Source of the DNA: Pollenia angustigena
Lineage: Eukaryota; Arthropoda; Insecta; Diptera; Polleniidae
Direction of reading: 5' to 3'
DNA length: 64,000 bases
NCBI GenBank assembly: GCA_930367215.1
Contig: OV884056.1
Span: forward strand, 278,672,067-278,736,066
Shown: in pieces, positions 33,466-44,655 of the stretch
Layout of the letters: every line of letters starts with the position of its first letter
Position numbering within the stretch: position 1 is the first letter of the stretch
Made by a program: the position numbers and the translations under genes
The notes under the pieces: model-generated
What the model was told of the DNA's origin: nothing
The model's input: only the letters and a program-made list of their open reading frames with translations
Databases searched by the model: none

Positions 33466-34925
33466 CAGTGAGTCTCAGAAATATTTTGCATATTTTTTTA
33501 ACTCCATAAAGATTAAAAACATTCCTCAAAATGAAGTACAAGTTGTTTAATTTTTGAGAAAAAAGGCCATTTATTACGTAGGTGATAAATGTTACAACGT
33601 TAATATGATAATGACATTACAAAAACTTGTAAGTTCATGGCCTTTTTCTGACATTAAAACTATTTTGACCCTAAATTAATACTCACAAAAGTATTTAGCT
33701 TTTTAAAAAAAAATCATCTTATCCTTGCAAATATTGTTATAAATTTTTACATTTTATATGGGCTTGCATATTTTCGTACGAATAAGATATTATTTTCAAG
33801 GTATTTTGCTATTATTTATCTAATTTAAATGCCGAAAGAAAAGGAACTGTTTAAGAGGTATCGTCAAACAATAGAAAATATAGTTAAGAACACGGAAATA
33901 TTGAAAATTTGGCACGACATGGCCGTCCAAAATTGTAATCAGCCTGAAACGAAAGGAAAATACTTAAAGAAATTCGTGAAAACTGGCATTTATCTGTTTC
34001 TGTTTCTGAAATAAAGAAAAATAAGCGGTTATCCTTCGCTAATCAACATACATATAACCAAAGGTTTTGACTTTTGGAAGTCTGTAATATTTAGCGATGA
34101 AAATAATATAATATTTTTGGGTCTGCTGGACGACGCGTGGTTTGGAGAAAGCCGAATGAATCCCTTCATATAAAAAATATCAAGGCGACAGTAAAACATG
34201 GTTGAGGTTCTGTTATGGTTTGGGGCTCTATGCCCGCCTTTGGAGTTGGAAATCTAATCTTTGTAGATGGAATTATGGACAGACATGTGTCATCTTAAAG
34301 AAAACATTAACGCGAGTGTTGATAAAATGCGACTACCAGCAAGAGGTTTTTATTTCCAACAGGAAAACGAACACAAACAAACAGCCTTAGATGTTAAACT
34401 GTGGATTCTTTATAACACCAAACATTTTCCAACGACTCCTCAAAGCCCGGGCTTGAACCCAATAGAAAATTTATGGGTGCATTTGGAGGTTCGTCAACGC
34501 CACATATGTTCAAAAACCACTTTGAAACAAGTTTTGCTACAAGAATGCGGAAAAATACCTCGAGAAAAGTTTAAAAATTGGTAGAATCTATACCACGACG
34601 ATAAGCTTCAGTTTCTAAAAACAACGGTTATGCTACAAAGTATTAACTGTGACATATTCATTGTTATACGGTAAAAATACGTGATATTTTTTAAAAGCAA
34701 AATACTTTTGCGACCTTAAAAATTCACTATATTCTTCTAAAATCTCGTATAAAGAGTATAATAATTAATATGTCCAATTTTTTTTTATAATTTAATTCTT
34801 TGTATTTCTTCTAACACGTTAATAAAAGGAAATTCCTGTTTAATATAATAAATAGATGCATGTCAACCAAGTTTCTTCTAAAAAGCTTATTTTTCTTATA
34901 AGCAAAATAATTATGAGAGTCACTG
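33466..34925 (+). mobile_element. Tc1-like transposon, decayed
   Basis: The left end is CAGTGAGTCTCAGAAATATT and the right end is the complement of CAGTGACTCTCATAATTATT; both sit next to TA (33464-33465, 34926-34927), the Tc1/mariner target. The length of 1.46 kb is near full size. A transposase relic occupies the centre. Confidence 0.85.
33829..34690 (+). pseudogene. Tc1-like transposase, frameshifted
   Basis: The probable start reads MPKEKELFKRYRQTI. After a poorly preserved DNA-binding part, VIFSDEN (first Asp, about 34083) appears, then GSVMVWGSMPAFGVGN (about 34207), QQENEHKQ (about 34357, where the family has QQDNDPKH, so the second catalytic Asp has become Glu) and PGLNPIENLW (about 34447, final Glu). 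The pieces lie in several frames with stops, and the second acidic residue is altered, so no active enzyme can be made. Known family length is about 340 residues. It is flanked by the two terminal repeats of its own element. Confidence 0.85.
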
Positions 34926-34927
34926 TA

Positions 34928-35232
34928 TATATTTTTAGTTACGGCTTTTTACATTTTATCTAACGTTATATTATTAATATTTTTTGTAAATGTATCAAAG
35001 GAATTCAATTTAATTGTGTTTGTGTGTGTGTTCGCTAGGGAGCGGCGAAGAGAAAATGAATAAATTGGTGTGAAGAAAGCGTTGCTGTGAAAATAAGTAG
35101 ATGTGTGTGTATGTGTCAGTTTATTTAATTAAGCATGGTGCATTATTAATGAACTCACACATACGTATAAATAAGTAAAATAAATTTATTTTTTTTATTA
35201 CACACACACACATGTATTTTAAAAGAGCAATT
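34928..35232. repeat. AT-rich spacer with TG/CA microsatellites
   Basis: TGTGTTTGTGTGTGTG at about 35017, GATGTGTGTGTATGTGTC at about 35100 and CACACACACACA at about 35201. No gene. Confidence 0.6.
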
Positions 35233-35234
35233 GT

Positions 35235-35560
35235 GTATATTTAGTAGAATGCGTTTTTATATCATCCACCACTACAGTGGTGTATAAAGATATACTTAGT
35301 TTGTCATTTCGTGTGTAACGGCAGAAATGTTTATGTTTTTCTATTAATAATGTCTTACGTAAAGTATTTATATATTCTGGGTCCTTTAGTAATTCCAAGT
35401 GCATGATGCTTTGTCCGACTGTCTATCCTTTGGTGAATCTGTTAGGAACTTCTCAACGAATTGACATAAAATAATTCTGGGTACTTTGGGATCTAAACCC
35501 GTCACAATAAGTTTAATAGGAGCTATAAATTTAATATTAATAATCTCTATATTTAGTGTA
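35235..35560 (+). repeat. Dispersed repeat related to D1, partial
   Basis: TAGTTTGTCATTTCGTGTGTAAC, TATTCTGGGTCCTT and GTCCGACTGTCTATCC match a repeat motif order I know from calyptrate genomes and partly match 53530-53590 here. No frame. Confidence 0.4.
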
Positions 35561-35566
35561 TAGAGA

Positions 35567-35720
35567 GTGCCCCCAGTAGGCTTGTTGGCAGTGAGATAGC
35601 TTATCAGTGCGAGGGTTGCGGGTTCGTTTCCCGTTTCGTTAGAGGCTCTGGTCTGTTTCACTACAACAGGCTAAAGGTCTAAGTTACTACTGTTCTGTTA
35701 ATAAATATAATGAAATATAA
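35567..35720 (+). mobile_element. tRNA-derived SINE, long subfamily
   Basis: GTGCCCCCAGTAGGCTTGTTGG is the A-box head and GGGTTCGTTTCCCG the B-box region. The body GGCTCTGGTCTGTTTCACTA...GGCTAAAGGTCTA matches the copy at 59157, and the tail is TTAATAAATATAATGAAA. Not a functional tRNA. Confidence 0.8.
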
Positions 35721-35908
35721 TTTGTAACTTTAAAGCGCAAATTCACCAAGTTCAGTTAACTAACTAACTAACTGTCAGTTAATAAAATATTTTTTAGAGT
35801 TCTCGTGATAGCTTATTTTAACTAAACTTGGGGGAAATTCTGGAGGTAATAGATAATATAAATAAAAAGTTTATACTTTAATTTTATTTACACCCTAACA
35901 ATTAACAA

Positions 35909-35990
35909 CAGTCAGGCCTCGATTATTAGTGATGGTCGGGACCAGAAGCATTACGGATAATCGATTTTTACGGTTAATCGAATAACAATT
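35909..35990. mobile_element. pogo/Tigger-like terminal sequence (single end)
   Basis: CAGTCAGGCCTCGATTATTA, then GGACCAGAAGCATTACGGAT and AATCGA blocks, is the known style of pogo-class terminal repeats. The matching second end was not found nearby, so this is a solo end. Confidence 0.45.
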
Positions 35991-36391
35991 TTGATTATAC
36001 AGTTTTTTTTTAAATATTTTTATTATTTAGCAAGTGAACATTGGTGTACATTAGAGCGACTCATGCTGTATGGAAGCAAAATTTGTGCTCGATGTAAAGC
36101 TCCAGCTTTGACCTCTCGTGAGCTGGACCAGTTTGAAAAAGGGTCTATTTTCCATGTTTTGTTAATTTGAGAATCTATGTCCATACCAACATATACAAAT
36201 CGGGTATCGTAAGAAAGGGTTTTTTAAGGCGCGTCCAACTGTATATACAATTTGTCCAAGGACGATCATCAACGTCCTTGTTTTTAAGGATTTTATGTAA
36301 AAAAAACGGTTTTGGAATTTTTTGGTCGGGGTTGTTTGTAATAAAAATGCCAAATTAACATATTTTAATCTTAAGTCGATTTAATTGAATA

Positions 36392-38100
36392 CGTGTCTCA
36401 GCTTTTTTTCGCGTTTTGACAAAAATGCAATGCGGTGGTAACCCTTCGTTTTAAATACACGCAAAGAAAAAACATGGTTGTGGTAAACATATTCTAAGAG
36501 CAACATATTATGATAAGAATTATGATTGTAGTCACCATATTAAGATTATTATTGAATCATATTATGACTAAATATACTCGTAATATGTCATCATAATATG
36601 TTTCCCTTAATCATATTATTATTCTGTTAATCATACTAAGTTAAGAAGTAATCAAATTATTGTCATGTTAATCATAATAAGCTAAGAAATTAATCATATT
36701 ATTGTCATGTTAATCATAATAAGCTAAGAAGTAATCATATTATCATCATGTTAATCATAATAAATTTAGAAGCAATCATATTACGATACAGCAGCTTTCA
36801 TAGCTGTCATAAAAATACAAAATAAAAATTAAAATATTTTTGCATCGATTTTTTATTTTGTGGCTTTTTACAATTTTTCTTAATATTATTTAAAAAGCGG
36901 AGTTCAATATAAGGCTTGCAAAAGAGCAAATGAAAAATCTGTGGTTTTCATGGGCAATCGCGTATGTCCATTTTTTAGATTTTAAGATGTTGATGCCATA
37001 TTGCCTAATTCTGAACGCTCTTTTCCTTTTTTTTTTAAAAAAGATGGATCAATTACGATTTTCTAACGTAATGACAAAGTTTAAAAAGTGCAATACCAAG
37101 CCCATAGTTTGATCTAGAATGGTTTTTCGGCTTGCCTGAAAAATTTGTTTTTGTAGCACTTTTATACAATATAACGAAATCTCTGTGTGTTTTGTTGTTG
37201 GATTTTACAAAAAAAAAACTATGATATTTTGCATTTGCACTATTAAATCACTAATACTTGAATGAACTCCGCTAATGTTTACATTTTTTAATTTCTTTAA
37301 ACTTTTTTTTTATGGAATTTTATCTTAATTAACCGCTCACAAATAAAAAAAACGACACAACTGCTTCAAAATTATTTTACAAATGGCGCTAACATAATAT
37401 GATTAGAGTAAAAATAGTTTGATTGCATCTTTAACATAATATGATAAATGTATAGAAAGTTATCATGTTATGGCTATTAAATATCATGATATGGTTGTGA
37501 GAAATTTAATATGTTTAGAAAGTTATCATAATTTAGTTGTTAGAAAAATAATTATTTTTCGGTCAACAATACTCAAATTCATAATTGCGATAAACATTGA
37601 TATGTTTACAGTAACTATAAAATTGTTGATATTAAATAAAAGTAAAAATTATTTGTGTACGACAACAATATATTGTTACATTAAACATAGTTTTGTTGCC
37701 GTAACCATGCCCAACCATATTTTTTCTCTGCGTGTAGGGCAAGATGGGTATCAAATTTTTTCTTTTGCCAAGTACATCATCTTTGTATGTAAATAATTTA
37801 GATTTTTGCATATTATACTATGTTCACGCTTGAGTTCTTAAACGCGTTTAAGCAGCTCGAACGTGATTAAGCTCTAATCACTTCAAAATCGAGATGATTA
37901 CATACATTGAAGTGATTTGTTAATCACTTCAAATCGACATGATTACAACTAAATCACTTCATAAAATTATTCTAAATTATTTTACATACAAAGATGATGT
38001 ACTTGGCAAAAGAAAAAGTTTGATACCCATATTGCCCTATTTAAAGCGAAGAGTTACCACCCCATTTAATTTTTGTCAAAACGCGAACTAGAGACACGAA
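36392..38100. mobile_element. Fold-back element with a MITE in its left arm
   Basis: The left arm (36392-36455 continued at 37737-37807) is the inverse of the right arm (37973-38098); shared blocks are CGCGTTTTGACAAAAAT, GGTGGTAAC, GGGTATCAAA and CCAAGTACATCATCTTTG. The loop carries repeated AATCACTTCAA motifs. The MITE at 36458 breaks only the left arm. Confidence 0.75.
36458..37734. mobile_element. TA-flanked MITE, CACGCARAGAAAAAA ends
   Basis: CACGCAAAGAAAAAACATGG on the left and the complement of CACGCAGAGAAAAAATATGG on the right, with TA on both sides (36456-36457, 37735-37736). CATATTATGATTA-like units repeat many times inside. The empty site CCCTATTTAAAG is preserved in the other arm of the host fold-back (about 38036). 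Tc1/mariner-type target; no transposase frame. Confidence 0.85.
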
Positions 38101-38711
38101 ATTGCCAATACCTGCCGCAGCGAGGTGTGTACCTCACGAAAGATCTACGCAACGGTTGAGATGTCTGAAGGGCACAGCCACGCATTATTGCTCATTTAAA
38201 ACAGAAAAAACAATATTACGAAAGGGCATGAGTAAATTTTATGCAGATTTTCTAGAGTAAAATACCAACCATTATGATGTTGCTGTGAAATTTTGTCTCC
38301 TACAGTTTTATAAAATTTGAGATCACATTTCATGATGATTGATTCATAATTATCTCTCATATAAAGTCTTCTTGAAAAGTACTTTAATTCGTTTAAAACC
38401 GTAATGAAAACTTATCTTAACTTATATTTATTTCGGAGCTGTTTCTACCGTGCAGTGTTGAGATTTTTGCAAAGTTTTCTCCATCTTGCGCCTTTGTTTT
38501 GGCTGTTCTGAGGTCGATTCTTAATTAAAATCAGAATCTTGTTGATTGTGTCCTTCCAATTTAATAATTTTCTTCATCTGGTTTTTATACCGATCGGTCT
38601 TATTTATAATGCATGTTTTGGCAGGTGGTACACTGCCATTCTGGCAATATTCTTAGATATTCCCACTCGGTCCTGTTATTTAACGGTATTGTTGATAGGC
38701 TTGCTCATATA
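38100..38711. other. Less AT-rich block of unknown origin
   Basis: 38440-38711 and 39498-39560 read as one GC-richer block split by the MITE at 38712. Minus-strand translation gives a short cysteine-bearing segment but no family I can name. It may be an old transposon coding relic. Confidence 0.3.
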
Positions 38712-39495
38712 CACAGAAAAAAATTACGACAAATCAATTGTCATATTGAATATCATATTCGTCAATCCAATTAACTTTTTAATTGAAAAGGCACCAACAA
38801 CCGAATTTGTAAATATAAAAAATAATTTTGTTACTTAGGATTGTTAAAACTCAACAAATATTTTTAACAATGAGTTTGTTATATTGAATAAAATATTTGT
38901 TAACATTTAAAAATCAATTTTTATTTGAAGTTTGTCATTTTAACAAAATATATTACTGCTTATTGATTTGAACAACAAATGTCATTTAAGAGTTATTTTT
39001 ATTATTTTTTTAGTAAAATACATTAAAAGTCACAATACAAGTAACATTACAAGCTATTTCACCAATAGACTAATCCCTGGATGCACTAGAAAGTTCCGAC
39101 ATCACCACAAATCGAGCTTTTGACCCCATTGTTGGTATATTTGAAATACTAGAATATATGTATACATAAAATACCCGTTAAAATTTCTTTATGAATCATT
39201 AAATAATATCTTCACTTACCCTGTAGATTGATGCAGCTTCTCAGCAATCGAATATCCTTTATTCCTTTTAAGATTTTGAACCAAAGATATTTTAATTTAT
39301 TTTATATTTTAATCTTTTTGACACAAAATAATTTTTTACTATGATATACAAATTCATTTTTTACCAAAAAAAAAATACAAATTGTAAATATGACAATTTA
39401 CAAACTTATTAATTAAGAAAATTGTTAAAAATATTAGAAAAGTTTTAATAAATTTTCTTCAATTACTTATTAACTTTAGTTATTTTTTTTCTGTG
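38712..39495. mobile_element. TA-flanked MITE, CACAGAAAAAAA ends
   Basis: CACAGAAAAAAATTACGAC on the left and TTTTTTTTCTGTG on the right, each next to TA (38710-38711, 39496-39497). It contains AATTGTCAT / AATATTTTTAACAA-type repeats. The ends resemble those of 36458, 58162 and 60800, suggesting one group. Confidence 0.75.
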
Positions 39496-39499
39496 TACT

Positions 39500-40845
39500 G
39501 TTGCTTCGCATTCTGCATCGTCGAGTTTTAGCTGCCGCCTGGCGTTAATATTGCAATTCCAAAGTCTGTAAATAATAAATTTTGGTACAATTTTATTTTA
39601 TATGACAAAAAATCACACCATGATAACTTTTTACGTCAGAACCAATAGAAGGCTTATTTTTAAAAAAAATACTTTAATATCCCTAAAACCGCGAGGATTG
39701 ATGAGAAATTTGGTTTAATTTAGTTTTGAATCACGTGAAATCATGACAAAAGCTAGTGTGACCAACGGTCCCCCAAACTCGAAAAATACACAAAACGAAT
39801 AAAATTGCAACAAATAACGATAAAGTGGTAAATCTTTTATTAGACTTGAAACGACCGCCAACATTTCATAATAATCGATTTATAAATTACCATAGACAGC
39901 ATATAAAAGTTCAGTTTAAAAAACTAAAAAAATTAAATCCTTGGTGCAGGCAGGGTATCTAAAATTCGGCACAAAGTTTAATTATTATAAACTTTTTTTA
40001 AAAACAAGAACATGTGTAGTAAGTCAAATAAAAGTACATTTAGTATTTAAACATTGAAAAAAAAAATCCAATGCATATACGCATGCAATTTGTACATGCA
40101 TATGTAAATGAGATTGTATTTAAATGTATTTAAATTTAAAAATTTTCACTTTTCTATCACTTTACAGTGGTTTTAAATGCAAGCTGATTATGTTTAGAAA
40201 TTTTTTGTATTGCAGACAATTTACATGGCAATCCTGTGGTTTTAAGGCTGTTTTGTGATTTAAAATTGCCACAGATTAGTAAGGAAATCAAACAAGTTTA
40301 AAAAAAAATCTACACATTCCTCCTTTTTTATACGAATAATTTTAAACATTCACCTTTAAACTTATTAATTAATAACAAAATTTAAGGATTAAAGATTTTT
40401 TAATATTGATTTTTTTTCCTTTTGTCATCATTTCATGTCACAAGGTTGTAAACTTGATGGCACTTTCCTTTTGACATGTTTGTATAATTGACATTAATGA
40501 TGAGATGCAGTTGACAAAAAGCATTTTACAGCAAAAAATAAGAAAAATAAGCTTATTAAAGCTTTATTAACCTTTAATAAAAGAGAATTTCACAAAAGCT
40601 ACTCGTTTATAATTATCAAAGAAAAATATTATTAAAAGGAAATATGAAAAGACAATTTTATTATTAAGCAGTATAAAGTTCTTACATTTATTTTATATAT
40701 TTTTTTATTTTCAGTAAAATAAAATGAATTTTTACATTAAAGACTTTTATAGTTTTACCAACATAGCCCGGTGTTCTTGGCTACTGACGTTAAAATAAAA
40801 TTACGATAAATTTTTTTTACTTATTTTCTTTATTGAAAGCGATGC
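39500..40845. other. AT-rich stretch, no recognised gene
   Basis: Nothing recognised beyond long A/T runs. Confidence 0.5.
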
Positions 40846-40930
40846 TATTTGAACAAAATTTGATAACTTTACTGTTATCACTCTGCAGATATACAGAATT
40901 TTATAAAGCGTTTTTATTCAAGCTGACATT

Positions 40931-41567
40931 CCCAGCAAAAACTTTGCTTACAAAATGAGCAGAAAAATAATGAGAATTTGACGAGCCAACTACTTACTTT
41001 TCTACTAGAAAAAGTACTTATTTTTGTTCGAGATGTCCCAAAAGTAATCCTTTATTATTTAGCCTATTATAATCTAAAAAATAATCAGTTTTTTTTATAC
41101 TTAAATTTTTTATAAAAATATATAGTTACACAAAGTCAATAAAGTAAAAATTTTTTTTCTATTTTTTTTTTATTTTTTAATTATTTTTTTTTTTGTTTTT
41201 TTTTTAATTATTTTCTTTTTTTTATTTTTTCTTATTTTATTTTACTTTATTTTATTTTTTTATTTTTTTCTGTCTCTGGCGGGGATTCGAACACGCAACC
41301 TTGGTGCTGATAGACTAGCTTACTACGAGCTAGTCTACCGGGGCAGTGTAGTTTTTGTATTAAAAAACTCTGTTTTTTGACTATAATGACTATAATGACA
41401 TTTTTATTGTCATAATGAAAATTTAAATTTTTCTGTATATTTAAGATATACTAATAAAGTTATTATTTAATATATAACTAATAATCCGAAAAGTGGCGAA
41501 TAAAGCTACAAAGTAATGAATTCTTGAAGTCATTAAAAGTAGGATTGTAAGTAAAGTTTTTGCTGGG
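40931..41567. mobile_element. TIR element F, copy 1, containing a SINE
   Basis: CCCAGCAAAAACTTTGCTTAC on the left pairs with GTAAGTAAAGTTTTTGCTGGG on the right. AACTACTTACTTTTC and TTTTTGTTCGAGATG match the right part of copy 2 (59254-60172). A SINE in reverse orientation is inside. Target duplication unclear. Confidence 0.65.
41150..41347 (-). mobile_element. tRNA-derived SINE, A-tailed
   Basis: On the minus strand: CACTGCCCCGGTAGACTAGC (A-box side), GTTGCGTGTTCGAATCCCCG (B-box side) and GCCAGAGACAG followed by a long A-rich tail (the T-rich 41150-41270 here). The same 5' context as the copy at 61.1 kb, including ACAAAAACTACACTGCC, extends upstream. Confidence 0.75.
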
Positions 41568-42089
41568 TTGTTACTTCTTTAATCCAGCCCACTACTTGAC
41601 CGATGTTTTGTTTTGATAAAAAAAAAAAAACAATTTGTTAAATATGAAAACTTTTACTGTAACCATTGTCCAGATATACTGTGATTCATATTTTCTTTGT
41701 GTGGAAAGTGCCGCACCCACTTTCCCAATTGAGCCTAGTTGTACCAAATTTTTTAAACGGTTACTGTTATCGTTCTCTAGACATACAGAAAACTTTATTG
41801 TCTTTGTATGGGAGCTGCCACGTCCACTCTAATACCGCCTACTTTTTGAAAGATATTGTATATTTGTAACCAAGTTTTTTGTTCCAAATTTGAAAACATT
41901 TCTGCTCATTTGCAACAACAATGTCATAAGTCAAAAATCAAAACTATTGACTTAATATCACTTAGGTATAGAAAATCATTATTATGAAAATATTGTGAAC
42001 CCAACTCTTGAGAACATTTCCTTTTTTCATTATGTTGTGTGTAAATTTAAAACTTTAAAGTCGTTTTATGTAAACTTAAAGTTTTCGAG

Positions 42090-42846
42090 TTATGATGATG
42101 TTGCAGCAAACTTCGATAATTAGTGTAAGACGCCAGATGTGCCAGATGACGCTCTAACTTCTCTCCGTGCTCAACAATGTGTATCCAGTCAATGGCGGTT
42201 TTTGCCAAAGCCTGTGAGCAATCCAACACCATTTGGAAATTAATATTTCGATGTTAATTGGTCGTTGATTTGTTTGTGTTTGTCTTCAGAGCTCCATATT
42301 ACGCACGGTGTAGAGCATGGGAACTTTGAGTATTCTTCGAAGACATCGATTAACAAAAACTTGTAGAGAACTGACGTCGTGTTCTGTTGTATTCCAAGTC
42401 TCACTTACATACATGACCAAAGACTCAACACAAGAGTCAAAGATGTCAATCTTTGTGTTTTTGGATATGTTAGAAGATTTCCATACTGAACGAAGGGTGC
42501 AAAATGCTTGGCTGGCTTTGGAGATTCGGTACGCAACATGCTCGCTAGAATGATGTGTCTTCCTAAAGTTTGCTGTTCTCAGTACGGAATCTGCTTATGT
42601 TTACATTATTGCAGCGCATTAATTTACTCTTGCCTATGCTTATTTTTAAACTAGCTTTTGCAGCCTTTATTTCGAGGGTTTTTAATTTTAATACCATATC
42701 TTTTTTTCTGCGTGAAAGGATGCAGATATCATTCGTATGCTCTATACTCTCCAGTTGCTGCTTAAGGACCTAACCGATGTCTCTCCTTGCTTGAGTTGCA
42801 TTGCCACTATAACATCTAAAACCACGTTAAAGACCAATGTATACAG
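42090..42846 (-). pseudogene. RTE-like non-LTR retrotransposon, RT C-terminal relic
   Basis: Minus-strand reading gives HTNDICILSRRKKDM (a decayed YADD box, about 42710-42750), RISKASQAFCTLRSVWKSSN (about 42470-42530), SLVMYVSETWNTT and NRCLRRILKVP (about 42320-42352), then KWCWIAHRLWQKPP near 42190. The order and spacing match the reverse transcriptase thumb and C-terminus of RTE/R4-type elements (family knowledge). Stops and a frame shift near 42545 show it is dead. The endonuclease is missing. Confidence 0.8.
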
Positions 42847-42860
42847 TAAGCAGACCTGTA

Positions 42861-43582
42861 CCCATGTTCTGTAACTTTAGTGAGAACTTCTTGCATCGAA
42901 AAGATGTGAAACAAAATATTCCATCGTTTCTCGAAAAGTGATAAAAATGTGTGTCTGTAACTCATATCGAAAACTATTAAAAGAGATTACGTCGTTACGT
43001 TATACATGTCATAATATTGCACTCGAAGCCGATGTGACATTGCAGACGTTCAGAACGCCAGCAACACATATCGTTGACGGCGACCAAAATTTACTAAAAT
43101 TGAAAATTTTTCAACGACGGCGGCGAAATCACAACCGTCGGCTATACCAAATTGCGTAAAGAGCGACTTTAATGTTTGTTGTTTGCAAACGAGCTTTGAA
43201 GACATTCGTATATTTTATAAAAATGTTAAAAGCAAAATAATAAAACAATAAAAAATGTGCCAAGAATAAAAAACTGTTATTATTATTCTTTACATTTTGC
43301 ATTTTTAATTGTTTTTAGTGTTTAAATTTTTTCTCGCCCCAGTTTTATTCGTGAGTTTATTTGACAGTTCAAAGCGGGAACTTTTCTCACCAAAATGTTA
43401 CAGACACACTTTTTCTGTAAATTGGCTAGTAAATTCCTTACGTGACAGCTTGTACTCGCCAAAAAAGTTACAGACACAGTTAAGTGAGAAAAACAGCTGT
43501 TTGCTTCAATTTATGGCATTTTTGTTTCATTTCACACATTTCAATCGAAAACTTTCTCGACGCGAGAGTTACAGAACATGGG
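42861..43582. mobile_element. TIR element X, copy 2
   Basis: CCCATGTTCTGTAACTTTAG at the left, AGTTACAGAACATGGG at the right. About 130 bp longer than copy 1 (16263-16851) because of extra sequence at 42905-42975 and 43065-43160. The 114-codon frame at 43309 is not kept in copy 1. Confidence 0.65.
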
Positions 43583-44655
43583 CACTGGCTGACAATAACT
43601 ACTATATCACAATTGCTGCTCAGTGGTTATATTTATTTTGGTTTCGTTTTTAGTCTAAATTTTGGACAAAACGAATGAGTAGACCACCTAGCCCGATCCT
43701 TGTTTTAGGGGCTGCAAGCGACATCTAGATCTGCTAGCCAAAGTACTACAAAAGTTACAGCTGATCCAGGTTACTCAACTGTACTTTTTCTCACTCTTGT
43801 TTTCAGCAAACGGGGGATACTTGGTAAAATCCAAAAGTAATGAGGGACTTGGGAAATTTCAAGCAGAGGAATTGCCTTTTGCCACCAAAAAGGGGGTGGC
43901 AGACAGATGCTTTCCGCACAAATGGAACTCTGTGAAACCCGCTCTCCAAATACACTCGCCATTTCTACAGAAAATTATTAAAACCATAATTACAAAAAGT
44001 AAATAAATATCAGTTACTAGTATCAATACAAAGAATTTAAAAAATTGTACATCTATTTTTTAATATATTTCCTTCTTTACTTCCATACTTGCGTTAAATA
44101 TCCCTTTTACCAAATTCTTGTTGGTTTAATACTATTTTCTTTTTTTGTTATTTAGTTTTGTATTTAAACCCCTCTTTTAAAATATTTACAGCAGCTTTGT
44201 AAATCATACAAAACGTATTTTTTCTTTGTGTGTGTGTGTGCGTTTTTTAAACCACTGTATCCTTTTTTCTCGTTTTTGTTCCTTTTTCAACACTTGTGCA
44301 AGCACATAAAAGAGAATTACTAAGTGGCCATGTATTCGTGTGCAGACAACGAGTATTTACATTAGAATTTTGTTTGAAATACTGGCATGTATTTAGGTGG
44401 TTCAATTGTTAAGTTACTGAAGTTGTTTTCGTTGAAAATTTGCTATATTTTTTCAGTTTACAAAATTGAATTAACTACTTTTTTTGTTTTAAAATAAAAT
44501 ATTGAATTTTTATTAGAAGTGATTTAACAATGTCTGAGACAACTGTAAACATTTACGGCCTTATTTATAAAAAATAAAATAGGTTTATAAAAGGTAAATG
44601 AAATTTGTTTATTTTAAATAAATAAGGGGGTAAGACATAACGGGAAATCGAAATA
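43583..44655. other. Unrecognised stretch with a GC-richer patch
   Basis: 43670-43975 has GC above the local average and open frames on both strands (60-70 codons), but no motif I recognise. The rest is AT-rich, with a TG microsatellite at about 44227-44240. Confidence 0.35.

Larger units (their letters stand above)
40846..41860 (-). repeat. Dispersed repeat D1, reverse copy interrupted by element F
   Basis: AACTTTACTGTTATCACTCTGC, GATATACAGAATTTTAT and, past the insertion, CCAGCCCACTAC lie on the outside of the F element. A second D1-like block at 41640-41860 repeats CGTTCTCTAGACATACAGAAA and TATGGGAGCTGCCACG, the complement of 53940-54020. Confidence 0.5.

Noticed and set aside
36457..37735. 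CRISPR-like or satellite array from the repeated CATATTATGATTA words
   Set aside because: The units are irregular, AT-only and enclosed by transposon ends with a TA duplication. They are the interior of a MITE.
43309..43653. 114-codon frame in element X as a conserved protein
   Set aside because: The homologous region of the other copy (16520-16912) breaks into different frames through indels, so the reading is not conserved.
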